A stretch of DNA of 64,000 bases from Haloimpatiens sp042688525. Its GTDB lineage: Bacteria; Bacillota; Clostridia; Clostridiales; Clostridiaceae. Below the pieces are notes generated by a model, which had not been told where the DNA came from, searched no databases, and saw only the letters and a list, made by a program, of their open reading frames with translations. This document shows, in pieces, positions 34,297 to 43,887 of the stretch. Location: the NCBI RefSeq assembly GCF_042688525.2, contig NZ_JBHWAB010000001.1, positions 3,658,001-3,722,000 of the forward strand, written 5' to 3'. Position numbers and translations under genes: made by a program. Within the stretch, counting starts at the first letter, position 1. Every line of letters begins with the position of its first letter.

Positions 34297-35151
34297 TTAA
34301 TTAATTAATTTTCTACTATGAATAAAATTAATTACTCCACATAATATTATAAGAAATCCTCCTATAAAACTCAACAAATCAGGAACTTCTTTCCACATAA
34401 AATATCCTAATATTGCAGAAAATATTATATTAGAATAATTATATATAGATATTTCTCCTGCTGGTGCATATTTATATGCAAGTGTCATAAAAACTTGTCC
34501 ACCCAGCCAAAATAATCCCATTGCTATAACTAATACAATTTGTCCATAAGTTAATTTGTGATAATTCATAATCATTATAGGAAACGACCCTATGATTGAT
34601 ATTACAGAAAAATAAAATAATATGGTAGAATAATCTTCTTTATCACCTAAAAATCTTAAAAGAGTATATGCTGCACCAGAAAATAAAGCAGATACTACTC
34701 CTGAAAGAGCAGGCAACATGCCAAACCCAAATTCTGGCTTAATAATAAATATAGCTCCAATAAAAACAACTATAAGTAGACTATTTTGTAACTTAGTCAT
34801 TTTTTCCTTTAAAAAAATATATGCAAATATACTTACGAAAAAAGGCGATAATTTGTTTAACATAGCTGAATCTGCTAAATATAAATTGTTAATAGCATAA
34901 AAATTTGTCACAAGTGCTAAATATCCAAATAAACATCTAAAAAATAAGTATTTTTGATTTTCCTTCATTCCAAATAATCTTTTCTTTTTCTTACGTATTA
35001 TAAAAAATGTACCTATTAAACTTATTACATTAGTATAAAATATCCTTTCAAACATTGGTATATCACCTGCGATTTTTACAAATAATGACATCAACGCAAA
35101 TGAAAATGCTGATAAAATCATAAAAATAATAGCTGCTGGCTTATTATCCAT
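34297..35151 (-). CDS. EamA/DMT-family transporter, paralogue
   Basis: 284 residues with ten predicted membrane helices and two EamA domains. It shares MDNKPAA, FRCLFGYLALV, NLYLADSAMLNKLSPFFVS and IYNYSNIIFSAILGYFMW with the gene at 33354-34220. The ATG at 35151 follows AAGGAG. It comes first of the pair, 76 bp upstream. Two half-related copies could form a heterodimer, or one may have shifted specificity; sequence does not say. Confidence 0.88.
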   Translation of the reverse strand: MDNKPAAIIFMILSAFSFALMSLFVKIAGDIPMFERIFYTNVISLIGTFFIIRKKKKRLFGMKENQKYLFFRCLFGYLALVTNFYAINNLYLADSAMLNKLSPFFVSIFAYIFLKEKMTKLQNSLLIVVFIGAIFIIKPEFGFGMLPALSGVVSALFSGAAYTLLRFLGDKEDYSTILFYFSVISIIGSFPIMIMNYHKLTYGQIVLVIAMGLFWLGGQVFMTLAYKYAPAGEISIYNYSNIIFSAILGYFMWKEVPDLLSFIGGFLIILCGVINFIHSRKLIN

Positions 35152-35234
35152 TTCTTATCTCCTTACTAAGATTTTAACACAATATATATTAACATAAAAA
35201 TTTACATATTACATATAAATATAAATTATTCCAT

Positions 35235-35268
35235 AATTAAAAGAGAAGTTTCCACTTCTCTTTTAATT
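35235..35268 (-). terminator. terminator after the ccpA-like gene
   Basis: AATTAAAAGAGAAGT (35235-35249) pairs with ACTTCTCTTTTAATT (35254-35268) over TTCC. It is 20 bp after the regulator stop and is probably bidirectional. Confidence 0.8.
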
Positions 35269-35287
35269 TTTAGTAAAACTATTTAGT

Positions 35288-36286
35288 TTATTTTTTACAA
35301 GAATCTCTTTCTACTAACTGGTATGGTAATATGTAGTGACTTTGCCCTAATTTTTGTTTATTTATTATTTTAATTAACATTCTCATACCTACAGATCCCA
35401 TATCATACATAGGTTGAGCAATAGTTGTTAATTTTGGATAAAATACTGACGCTTCATAAACATCATTAAATCCAACTACATCAATATCTTCTGGTACTTT
35501 TATGTTTCTTTCTCTTAAAGCATTTATTGCACCCATAGCACATTCATCACTACCACAAAAAACAGCATCTATCTTCTGTTTTTCAATTATTTTAATTATT
35601 CCTTTATACCCATCCTCGACTTTTAAACCTTCACAGTAAATTAAATCTTCATCTAACTTCATGTTATTTTCTTTTAGAGCTTTTTTATATCCTAAATATC
35701 TAAAAGAATTAACATTTCCTTCATTATTTTTATGACCTATATAAGCTATTTTTTTGTTTCCTTTTTGTACTAAATAATTTACAGCATCATATGCTGCACT
35801 TTCGTTATCAATTGTTACACTTGGGAATTTCTTTTGGTCATCAATATTTTCTATTAGTACCATTGGAATTTGTAACTGTTCTATAAGTTCTACAATTTTA
35901 GGTTGAAGTGAATTACTCATATACAAAATACCATCAACCATTTTTTCTCTAAGTACTTTTAAATATTCCATTTCTTTATCTAAATCTAAATCCGTATTAC
36001 ATAACATTATATTATAATTATATATATTTGCTACGTCTTCTGCTCCTCTTACTATTTCAGGATAAAATTGACTAGATATATCAGGAATAATCATTCCTAT
36101 TGTACTTGTTCTTTGAGTTTTAAGACTTCTAGCAACTATATTAGGTCTATACTGTAATTTTTTAATAGCCTCTAATACTTTCTTCTTTGTTTCTTCATTA
36201 ACTACATCTATATTATTTAATACTCTTGATACAGTTGCAATTGATACACCTGCTTCTTTAGCCACATCTTTTATTGAAGCTGCCAC
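35288..36286 (-). CDS. ccpA: LacI-family regulator, probably CcpA
   Basis: About 332 residues. LacI-type HTH SIKDVAKEAGVSIATVSRVL at the N-terminus and hinge helix KLQYRPNIVARSLKTQRT, then a periplasmic-binding-like core (TIGMIIPDISSQFYPEIVRG). Sequence and length suit clostridial CcpA, the global carbon catabolite regulator that binds cre sites with HPr-Ser-P. AGGAG at 36296-36300 lies 9 bases before GTG 36286, but only 3 before ATG 36292, so GTG is preferred; the other start adds two residues. Monocistronic. A specialised LacI regulator cannot be fully excluded. Confidence 0.8.
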   Translation of the reverse strand: MAASIKDVAKEAGVSIATVSRVLNNIDVVNEETKKKVLEAIKKLQYRPNIVARSLKTQRTSTIGMIIPDISSQFYPEIVRGAEDVANIYNYNIMLCNTDLDLDKEMEYLKVLREKMVDGILYMSNSLQPKIVELIEQLQIPMVLIENIDDQKKFPSVTIDNESAAYDAVNYLVQKGNKKIAYIGHKNNEGNVNSFRYLGYKKALKENNMKLDEDLIYCEGLKVEDGYKGIIKIIEKQKIDAVFCGSDECAMGAINALRERNIKVPEDIDVVGFNDVYEASVFYPKLTTIAQPMYDMGSVGMRMLIKIINKQKLGQSHYILPYQLVERDSCKK

Positions 36287-36391
36287 ATTCATCAACTCCT
36301 ATATACTTTCTTCCAATAATTATACCTCAAGCTTACTATTCTTTACAAGACAAATTTAATAATTTCTTATTTTATTTTCCAAAATTTATAA

Positions 36392-37597
36392 TTATTTTAT
36401 AAGTTTTCTTAAAAAAGATTTATTTTTATCTATGTTTTCAACTTTAAAATATTCTAATACAGTAATTCCAATATCGGATAATGTTGAAAATTCACCTATA
36501 AATCCTTTTTGTATTTGTTTGCCAAATACAAGAACAGGAACATATTCTCTAGTATGTTTATTATGACCTATAGTAGGATCATTACCATGATCACCTATAA
36601 CTAATAATATATCTTCATTATCCATTACGTTTATAATTTTCCCTAAATGTTTATCTACTATACTTAACTCATTTGCATATTTTTTAGAATCTTGTAAATG
36701 CCCCGCTAAATCCGTTCCTTGTACATTACTTAATATAAATATTTTTTGGTTTTTCTGCATCTCTTCTATAGTTAGTTTTAAAACTTTCTCTGTGTCCTTT
36801 GCTAAAATGCTTTTTCCATATGGATTATTTATTATTTCTGCAGCTTTTCCTATTAAAGTTACAAGAATTTGTTTTTTTCCTAGTATACTGCAAATCTGAT
36901 TATCACAATTCTCATTACTAATCAGATTCATAGTCTTATATCCTCTTTTATAAACTCCACATTGAGCAGCATTTATACCCACACATTTACCATTTACTTC
37001 TTTTATCGAGTTTACCATTTCCTCAAAATTTACAAGACACCCATTTACAACTACTCTAGGAACTTTAACCTTATTTCTTATTATTTTACCCACTTTTAAA
37101 ATTTGCTCATAACTTATCCTATTTAAATCTCCTGTAACACTATATATTTTTCCTAAGTCACCTTCTATACTATCTCCTATTATAATAGCATCTTCAACTA
37201 ATAAAACTTTTAATTTATCTCCTTTATACATTACTTTATATTTTTTACTTTTTAATTCCTTATATATCTCATCTATATGTTCATTAAAAGCTTCTTTAAA
37301 TTTTGAAGAGCTATTTAATGCAACAATCTCTTGATGACCTAAAAAAGAATCTGCACCTTGGTATTCTAACGCACTAATTCCATAAGTACAATTTAAACTT
37401 TTTTTCATTACACAAGTTTCATAATCAATAACATTCATTATTCCCATTTTTTCTAAATTATTTAATTTTAAATAATTATTTTCTTCTACAATATGTCTAA
37501 AAGTATTAGAGCCTATATCTTCTCTTCTTGTTGTATAAACATCATCCATAGCTCCAACCCCTAGTCCATCTATTACTATTACTATAAACCTACCCAT
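36392..37597 (-). CDS. phosphopentomutase-like alkaline-phosphatase-superfamily enzyme
   Basis: 401 residues. The metal-binding framework of DeoB is present: IVIVIDGLGVGAMDD (Asp10), IGSNTFRHI, and VIGDHGNDPTIGHNKHTREYVP near the C-terminus. In DeoB a threonine in the KDT-x-TGH segment is the phosphorylated nucleophile; here the matching segment is GADSFLGHQE, with Ser84 in that place. The middle region also diverges from classical DeoB. It probably acts on a phosphorylated sugar, perhaps as phosphopentomutase in nucleoside salvage, but no nucleoside genes are adjacent. The ATG at 37597 follows AAAGGAGA. Confidence 0.78.
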   Translation of the reverse strand: MGRFIVIVIDGLGVGAMDDVYTTRREDIGSNTFRHIVEENNYLKLNNLEKMGIMNVIDYETCVMKKSLNCTYGISALEYQGADSFLGHQEIVALNSSSKFKEAFNEHIDEIYKELKSKKYKVMYKGDKLKVLLVEDAIIIGDSIEGDLGKIYSVTGDLNRISYEQILKVGKIIRNKVKVPRVVVNGCLVNFEEMVNSIKEVNGKCVGINAAQCGVYKRGYKTMNLISNENCDNQICSILGKKQILVTLIGKAAEIINNPYGKSILAKDTEKVLKLTIEEMQKNQKIFILSNVQGTDLAGHLQDSKKYANELSIVDKHLGKIINVMDNEDILLVIGDHGNDPTIGHNKHTREYVPVLVFGKQIQKGFIGEFSTLSDIGITVLEYFKVENIDKNKSFLRKLIK

Positions 37598-37654
37598 GAT
37601 TATCTCCTTTGCTTATTCCTTCCTATTATCAAAGCAAATTCTATTATTAAACTT

Positions 37655-37719
37655 TTCAACTTTCGCAGTAAAAAAACACTGTTTAGCGTAGCGGCTATTT
37701 TTCACCTGCGAAAGTTGAA
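37655..37719. repeat. 65-bp dispersed repeat with perfect 14-bp terminal inverted repeats
   Basis: TTCAACTTTCGCAG (37655-37668) and CTGCGAAAGTTGAA (37706-37719) are exact reverse complements. The middle is ACACTGTTTAGCGTAGCGGC then TATTTTTCAC. This is the shortest, cleanest copy of the family, between ileS and the phosphopentomutase-like gene. Confidence 0.85.
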
Positions 37720-37741
37720 TAAACTTATAATTCATACAGGA

Positions 37742-37777
37742 AAAGCATGTAATCTATTTTAGCAGATTACATGCTTT
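37742..37777 (-). terminator. ileS terminator
   Basis: AAAGCATGTAATCT (37742-37755) pairs with AGATTACATGCTTT (37764-37777), 10 bp after the ileS stop. Confidence 0.82.
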
Positions 37778-37787
37778 ATTAAACTAA

Positions 37788-40700
37788 TTATTTAACAACT
37801 TCAACAGCCATGTTTAGTTTTTCACCATTTATCTTAACTTCATTGTATTGAACCTCTGCATCATATATAATTTCTAAAGCAAGAGTTTCTTTCTTAATGT
37901 TATCTTGGAATTTTTTAATTACATTTTTAATAATTTCACTTCCACTAACATATAATTTTATTTTATCTGCTACTTCAAATCCACTTTCTTTTCTCATGTT
38001 TTGAACTTTACTTAAGATCTCTCTTAAATGACCTTCTTCTCTTAATTTTTCAGTAATAGTTGTATCAAGAACTACTCCTAATTCCCCTTCTCCAGCAAAT
38101 GCATATTCTCCAAGACCTTGCATTGTTACAAGTAAATTCTTATCGTTAAATTCTATTTCTGTACCTTCTATATCTGCTGTAACTACCTCACCAGTTTTAA
38201 TCTTTTGAGCAAGTTCCATTTGATTCATTTCACTTAATGCTTTTCTTATTTTTGGTATTAATTTACCATAAGTTCTTCCAAGCACAGGTAAATTAGGTTT
38301 TATTTCAAAGTTAACATATTTAGATAAATCTGCTCCAAATACAACTTCTTTAATGTTAAGCTCATCTTTTATTATATCTCCATAATACTCTGGCAGAGCC
38401 TTAGTTGAAACAAGCATTTGTGAAAGTGGCTGTCTATTTTTAATATTAGCTCCATTTCTTGCACTTCTTCCAAGTTTAACTATCTTAGAAGCAATACCCA
38501 TTTCTTTTTCAAGTCCTTCATTTATAAGATCAGTATTATATTTTGGCCATTTACATAAATGAATACTTTCTATTGCTTCTTTGTCTAAATTAACAACTAA
38601 GTTTTGATAAATTTCTTCTGATATAAATGGTATAAATGGTACTGATACTTTTGATAATGTAACCAATACTCTATAAAGCGTTACATATGCACCAATTTTA
38701 TCATCAGTAAGTTCTGTAGTCCAATATCTTGATCTATTTCTTCTTACATACCAGTTAGAAAGTTCATCAACAAATTCTTGTATAGCTAATGCAGCTTGAG
38801 TTATTCTATAACCATCAAGATTTTCTTCAACATTCTTAATTAATGAATTTAATCTTGACATTATCCATTTATCCATTACATTTTCTGATACAAAATCTTT
38901 GTATTCAAGTGGATTAAACTTATCAATGTCAGCATATAACACATAGAAAGAATATACATTCCATAATGTACTCAAGAATTTTCTTTGAACTTCTTTAACA
39001 TCATCCTTTGAGAATCTTGTTGGAAGCCATGGTGCACTTGAAGTATAAAAATGCCATCTTGTAGCATCTGCACCTTGAGTTTCTATTACATCAAATGGAT
39101 CTACAACATTTCCTTTATGTTTTGACATCTTTAATCCATGTTTATCAAGAACATGACCTAACACAATACAATTTTCAAATGGATTAGTATCAAAAATACC
39201 AGTTGAAATTGCTAGTAATGTGTAGAACCATCCTCTTGTTTGGTCTACTGCTTCTGAAATAAATTGTGCTGGGAAATTTTTCTCAAACACTTCTTTATTT
39301 TCAAATGGATAATGATGTTGTGCAAAAGGCATTGACCCTGAATCAAACCAACAATCAATAACTTCTGAAGTTCTTGTCATTTGTTTTCCACAATGTGGAC
39401 AAGTAAGTTTAACATTATCTATATATGGCTTATGAAATTCTATATTTTCAGGTACATTTATACCTTTTTCTTCAAGCTCTTTTCTACTTCCTATACATTC
39501 TCTATGTCCACACTCGCATTCCCATATTGGAAGTGGAGTTCCCCAGTATCTATCTCTTGATATACCCCAATCAATAACATTTTCAAGGAACTTACCAAAT
39601 CTTCCTGTTCTTATGTTATCTGGATACCAATTTATCTTGTTGTTATTTTCAAGAAGTTTATCTCTAAGTTTTGTCATTCTAACAAACCAACTATCTTTTG
39701 GATAGTATAAAAGTGGAGTATCACATCTCCAACAATGTGGATATGAGTGAGTAAATTTTTCTGATTTATAAAGAGTTCCATTTTCTTGCATATATGCAAG
39801 TATTTTAGAATCTGCTTTCTTAACAAACATACCTTTCCATGGTTCTACTGCATCTACAAACTTACCTTCTCCATCGACTAAATTTATTAATGGAAGATCA
39901 TTCTTTTTACCTAAAAGATTATCGTCTTCCCCATAAGCTGGTGCAATATGAACTATTCCTGTACCATCAGTTAATGTTACAAAATCTCCATGTACTATAT
40001 AAAAAGCTTTCTTTTCTGGAGTTTCAAATTTGAATAATTGTTCATATTCTTTTCCTAATAATTCTTCACCTTTAAATTCTTTTACTACAGTGTATTCAGA
40101 ATCTTCAAGAACACTTAATAATCCTTTTGCAAGTACTAAATATTCTCCATTTTGTTCTACTTCAACATAATCATATGATTTATTTACTGCTAAGGCTACA
40201 TTACTTGGTAATGTCCAAGGAGTTGTTGTCCAAGCCAAAAAGTATTTATTTTGTTCTCCTTTTATTTTAAATTTAACAAAAGCTGTTGCTTCTTTTACGT
40301 CTTTATATCCTTGAGCAACTTCATGTTGAGATAATGCAGTACCACATCTTGGGCAATACGGAACTATTTTATGACCTTTATATAAAAGTTCTTTATCCCA
40401 TAGTGTCTTTAATGCCCACCATACTGATTCTATATAATTGTCATGATATGTTACATATGGGTTATCCATGTCAACCCAATATCCTATTCCCTCGGACATC
40501 TTTTTCCACATATCTGTATATTTAAATACACTTTCCTTACATTTCTTTGTAAACTTTTCAACTCCATAATTTTCAATTTTATCTTTTCCTGATATACCAA
40601 GCTGTTTTTCTATTTCTAATTCAACAGGAAGTCCATGAGTATCCCAACCTGCTTTTCTTAGAACTTTATATCCTTTCATAACCTTATATCTTGGAATTAA

Positions 40701-40898
40701 GTCCTTCATAACTCTTGTCAAAACGTGTCCTACATGTGGTTTTCCATTTGCTGTTGGTGGTCCATCATAAAAAGTAAAATATTCACCATCTTGATTTAAA
40801 TCAAAATTCTTTTTAACAATATCTTTTTCTTCCCAAAGTTTTAATATATCTTTTTCCATATCTACAAAACTTCTTGAAGCATCAACCTTTTTATACAT
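37788..40898 (-). CDS. ileS: isoleucyl-tRNA synthetase
   Basis: 1036 residues, class I synthetase. The HIGH motif reads PTANGKPHVGHVL (near residue 50) and the KMSKS loop reads KMSKHKGN (near 595); the editing domain and anticodon-binding region are complete, with zinc-like CxxC pairs (CPRCG, CPHCG). Length, HVGH and KMSKH fit the eukaryote-like IleS2 class, which is generally mupirocin tolerant. Charges tRNA-Ile. The ATG at 40898 follows AAAGGAG. It is preceded by a T-box leader, so it is induced by uncharged tRNA-Ile. The mupirocin remark is from family knowledge only. Confidence 0.96.
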   Translation of the reverse strand: MYKKVDASRSFVDMEKDILKLWEEKDIVKKNFDLNQDGEYFTFYDGPPTANGKPHVGHVLTRVMKDLIPRYKVMKGYKVLRKAGWDTHGLPVELEIEKQLGISGKDKIENYGVEKFTKKCKESVFKYTDMWKKMSEGIGYWVDMDNPYVTYHDNYIESVWWALKTLWDKELLYKGHKIVPYCPRCGTALSQHEVAQGYKDVKEATAFVKFKIKGEQNKYFLAWTTTPWTLPSNVALAVNKSYDYVEVEQNGEYLVLAKGLLSVLEDSEYTVVKEFKGEELLGKEYEQLFKFETPEKKAFYIVHGDFVTLTDGTGIVHIAPAYGEDDNLLGKKNDLPLINLVDGEGKFVDAVEPWKGMFVKKADSKILAYMQENGTLYKSEKFTHSYPHCWRCDTPLLYYPKDSWFVRMTKLRDKLLENNNKINWYPDNIRTGRFGKFLENVIDWGISRDRYWGTPLPIWECECGHRECIGSRKELEEKGINVPENIEFHKPYIDNVKLTCPHCGKQMTRTSEVIDCWFDSGSMPFAQHHYPFENKEVFEKNFPAQFISEAVDQTRGWFYTLLAISTGIFDTNPFENCIVLGHVLDKHGLKMSKHKGNVVDPFDVIETQGADATRWHFYTSSAPWLPTRFSKDDVKEVQRKFLSTLWNVYSFYVLYADIDKFNPLEYKDFVSENVMDKWIMSRLNSLIKNVEENLDGYRITQAALAIQEFVDELSNWYVRRNRSRYWTTELTDDKIGAYVTLYRVLVTLSKVSVPFIPFISEEIYQNLVVNLDKEAIESIHLCKWPKYNTDLINEGLEKEMGIASKIVKLGRSARNGANIKNRQPLSQMLVSTKALPEYYGDIIKDELNIKEVVFGADLSKYVNFEIKPNLPVLGRTYGKLIPKIRKALSEMNQMELAQKIKTGEVVTADIEGTEIEFNDKNLLVTMQGLGEYAFAGEGELGVVLDTTITEKLREEGHLREILSKVQNMRKESGFEVADKIKLYVSGSEIIKNVIKKFQDNIKKETLALEIIYDAEVQYNEVKINGEKLNMAVEVVK

Positions 40899-40973
40899 AA
40901 CTCAAACTCCTTTCCTCATAATCTTAATTTTTAATTCATAATTTCAGTATTTAATGTATTATCTTAATTAAAT

Positions 40974-41247
40974 AAAAAAACTCCGCCCTTAATAGGACGA
41001 AGTTATATTTTCGTTGTACCACCTAATACTTAGTAGAAATTTCAAGTACTGCAATCAAATATACAAACTTATAATTTATATATTTCATGTGAAATACTCT
41101 ATTCTTTAACGCAGAATTACGAATAGACTTACTTTATAATTTCAGCCTTCAACTCATAGGTGATTTTCCTAAACTCTTACCTACCAGGTTTCCACCCTCC
41201 CTAGCTCTCTTTAAGGATTTAAGTGTAGTACTCTTCCTAATCACTGT
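40974..41247 (-). promoter_or_regulatory. T-box leader of ileS
   Basis: On the minus strand: CAGTGATTAGGAAGAGTA at the 5' end, AGAGAGCTAGGGAGGGTGG, a likely specifier ATC (41164-41162) in GGAAAATCACC, the T-box AGGTGGTACAACG (41023-41011), and a terminator AACTTCGTCC/GGGCGGAGTT followed by T7. The specifier agrees with isoleucine. Confidence 0.95.
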
Positions 41248-41289
41248 TTTTTTAAACAATTATTATGTTTTATATTTTAAGTTTCTATT

Positions 41290-41318
41290 ATTATATTATA
41301 TCAAAATTTTATTGTCAA
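41290..41318 (-). promoter_or_regulatory. sigma-A promoter of the ileS T-box transcript
   Basis: On the minus strand TTGACA (41318-41313), 17 bp, TATAAT (41295-41290): a consensus vegetative promoter about 45 bp before the T-box leader. Confidence 0.85.
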
Positions 41319-41471
41319 TCAAGGTGTAAATTTATTTTTTATAAAATATATTATATCAATTCCTCTAATTTTCATACGAATAAAATATTTATTATTGTAT
41401 AACATAACTATATATATCTTGAAAAATTAAGTATATAAATAGAAAGGAGGATTCATTACAGAAAATTTAAT

Positions 41472-41990
41472 GTGAAAAAATACTTTCACTCTGTAATGAT
41501 AAATTATATGAATTTAAACTTATCACAAAAAGAAAGAATGCTCTTAGAGGATCAAAAAACTCATGAACAATTATGTATCGAAAAATATACTAATTTTGCA
41601 CATGAAGCTAGTGATGCTGAATTAAAACAAATGTTTTTAAATCATGCTTCTCAAGAACAAGAACATCTAAATTCAATAAATCAAATGTTAAATGGACAAA
41701 TTCCTGACTTAAATCAAAATCAACAATCATCTCAAAATAATCAAAATCAAATGAACAATCAACCACAAAATGTACAACAAGCTGGTATGGTAAATCAAAC
41801 TGATGAAAAATTATGTGAAGATTTATTAATGACAGAAAAATATGTATCAAATACATATGATACTTCTATCTTTGAATTTAAAGATTCTAATGCTCGTGAT
41901 GTTCTAAATCACATACAAAAAGAAGAGCAGCAACATGGAGAACATATTTCAAATTATATGATAAACCACGGTATGTATACTGTTCAATAA
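41472..41990 (+). CDS. CotF-like spore coat protein
   Basis: 172 residues as read from the GTG at 41472. Two ferritin-like helical halves (LSQKERMLLEDQKTHEQLCI and DEKLCEDLLMTEKYVSNTYD) flank a Gln/Asn-rich linker, matching the CotF family (PF07875) of spore coat proteins. The start is unclear: AAAGGAGG at 41443-41450 is 21 bases from the GTG, while the ATG at 41508, which would give the family-typical MNLNLSQKER, has no site of its own. An ATG at 41470 runs straight into TGA. The coding part is intact. Expected in the mother cell during sporulation. Confidence 0.85.
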   Translation: MKKYFHSVMINYMNLNLSQKERMLLEDQKTHEQLCIEKYTNFAHEASDAELKQMFLNHASQEQEHLNSINQMLNGQIPDLNQNQQSSQNNQNQMNNQPQNVQQAGMVNQTDEKLCEDLLMTEKYVSNTYDTSIFEFKDSNARDVLNHIQKEEQQHGEHISNYMINHGMYTVQ

Positions 41991-42009
41991 ATTGTTGTAT
42001 TAAGTAAAA

Positions 42010-42052
42010 AACAACTATCCTTATCTTTACATTAAAAGTTAGGATAGTTGTT
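42010..42052. terminator. bidirectional terminator between the coat gene and the amidase
   Basis: AACAACTATCCT (42010-42021) pairs with AGGATAGTTGTT (42041-42052), A-rich on one side and T-rich on the other. The same hairpin occurs at 43841-43883 behind the second amidase. Confidence 0.82.
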
Positions 42053-42056
42053 AAAT

Positions 42057-43568
42057 TTATTTTTTTACAAAATTCAATATTGCATCAGCAATTGCTTTAG
42101 CGCATTTTGTTTGATATTCTGCTGTTTTTAATAATGCCTCTTCATTTGGATTACTAATAAATCCAAGTTCAGTTAAAACAGAAGGACAACTAGCATATTT
42201 ATTTACATAATAATTTGCAGTTTTTACTCCTCTATTGTAAGAACTAAGATCTTTAACTAATTCATTTTGTATAGCTTGAGCCAATTTCTGACTTATACCT
42301 CCACTATTATTAGATGTACTATAGTAAGTTTCTGTTCCATAAGCAGAAGGTCTAAAGAAAGAATTACAATGTATACTTAGGAAATAATCTGCACCTGCAT
42401 TTTTTGCTATATCAACACGTTTTCTTAAATCATCAGATACATTTGAAGGCCATGAAACACTATCACTAGTTCTAGTATATACAATTCTTATACCATTTTG
42501 TGACAGGATTTTTCCAAGTTTTAATGCTACTGATAAAGTAACATCTTTTTCCTTTATTCCTGTAGGTCCTATGGCTCCTGGATCATATCCACCATGTCCT
42601 GCATCAATGCATATTGTCAACTTTTGATTTAAAGCATTATCTGGTACTACTGCACTTCCACCCAAAACATTTATTCTATAGTTAGAACCCATTTTTGTTA
42701 TCAAAAAATTAGATATATTATTATTTATACTTTCTCCAATTAAAACAATAGGAAGTCCTTGTTTTGCTGCAGCAGCTGCACCAGAGAGTGCATCCGGAAA
42801 TTGTTTACCACTAGCAGCATAAGCAGTTGGCATACTACTATTTCCCCAAAACTTTTGCAATATTTTATAATTAGTTTCATACCTATCTGAACCATATATT
42901 CTCTCACTGTTAGGAAATCCGTTCATTACATTTGAACTTATAACACCAGTTCCTCCAACAATATAAGATTTGGTAATACTTTTACCTCTTAAATAGTTTG
43001 TTACCTCAGTAGGTATTCTATTTTTTTGAACTAACACTATAGGTATCATATCCCTTCCTGAAACAGGACCTACAGACAGTGCATCGGGAAAATTTTCTCC
43101 TAATGCAACAAATAATTTATTTCCACCTATTTTGTTAGCTACAGCTATAGATGTAGCATATCTATCTCTTCCTGCTATTCTTTCTTTCTGTAATCCCATA
43201 CCTGTAATTTGTGATTCTGTAGTTGTAGGTATAACACCTGTCCCTCCAACAATATAAACCTTGCTGGCTCCTAATCTTCTTATTTCTTTTTTCACATCTT
43301 CTGTCAATGTATCTTGTACAAGAATTATTGGTGCATCTAATTTTTTTGATAAAGGAGCTGCACATAAGGAATCTGCAAAGCTATTGCCAGATGCCAATAT
43401 TACACTATTTGTTTTTCCCCATTTTTTTTGACTTATAGCAATAGACGTTTTATACCTATCACTTCCATATATTCTTTCAATGTTAGGTGCAGCAAATACC
43501 TTATTTGAACACATAAATGCTAAAAATAGGAAAGTAAAAATCCCTAAAAATCTTTTGTAATTTTTCAT
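42057..43568 (-). CDS. CWB2 cell-wall-binding N-acetylmuramoyl-L-alanine amidase
   Basis: 503 residues. Signal peptide (to about residue 27, ending VFA-AP), three CWB2 repeats (PF04122; each starting near ERIYGSDRYKTS and containing a VYIVGGTGVI-type strand) to about 305, then an Amidase_3 domain. The amidase has CIDAGHGGYDPG and IHCNSF histidines, the EKDV glutamate and the catalytic Glu in LTELGFISN. It should be secreted, bind wall polymer and cut the MurNAc-Ala bond. The ATG at 43568 after GGTGGTGG is chosen over an upstream in-frame start. Its last ~190 residues nearly match those of the gene at 43888. Confidence 0.93.
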   Translation of the reverse strand: MKNYKRFLGIFTFLFLAFMCSNKVFAAPNIERIYGSDRYKTSIAISQKKWGKTNSVILASGNSFADSLCAAPLSKKLDAPIILVQDTLTEDVKKEIRRLGASKVYIVGGTGVIPTTTESQITGMGLQKERIAGRDRYATSIAVANKIGGNKLFVALGENFPDALSVGPVSGRDMIPIVLVQKNRIPTEVTNYLRGKSITKSYIVGGTGVISSNVMNGFPNSERIYGSDRYETNYKILQKFWGNSSMPTAYAASGKQFPDALSGAAAAAKQGLPIVLIGESINNNISNFLITKMGSNYRINVLGGSAVVPDNALNQKLTICIDAGHGGYDPGAIGPTGIKEKDVTLSVALKLGKILSQNGIRIVYTRTSDSVSWPSNVSDDLRKRVDIAKNAGADYFLSIHCNSFFRPSAYGTETYYSTSNNSGGISQKLAQAIQNELVKDLSSYNRGVKTANYYVNKYASCPSVLTELGFISNPNEEALLKTAEYQTKCAKAIADAILNFVKK

Positions 43569-43700
43569 ACATACCACCACCATTTCATCTTTTGTACTTA
43601 AATAATACATAAATTATACACTATAATTTATGCATTTTATATGTTTTTTCACAATACTTTTACATAGTTATACTAATTTTTTCACAGAATTCTAAATATT

Positions 43701-43827
43701 AAAAGTTTTCTCATAGCCACTATTTTTACTTGTGAAAGTTAAGTTACTCAACTTCCACAGTAAAAAATACTGTCTAAGCAATATATCATTTCCCGCAGCG
43801 GTTGTTTTTCACCTACGAAAATTGAGT
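43701..43827. repeat. two adjoining AACTTTCGCAG-type repeats
   Basis: 43746-43827 is an 82-bp copy with ends ACTCAACTTCCACAG and CTACGAAAATTGAGT. 43701-43745 is a partial copy ending TGTGAAAGTTAAGT. Together they fill much of the 318-bp gap between the two amidase genes. Confidence 0.75.
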
Positions 43828-43840
43828 TAAGTTAATAAAA

Positions 43841-43883
43841 AACAACTATCCTTCCTTTATTGTTAAAAGTTAGGATAGTTGTT
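43841..43883 (-). terminator. terminator after the double-amidase gene
   Basis: AACAACTATCCT pairs with AGGATAGTTGTT, the same stem as 42010-42052, directly after the gene at 43888-46209. Confidence 0.8.
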
Positions 43884-43887
43884 AAAT

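Noticed and set aside
43237..43247. CCTGTCCCT match inside the first amidase gene
   Set aside because: It falls in conserved coding sequence for a CWB2 repeat and is best explained by codon use, not by the dispersed family.
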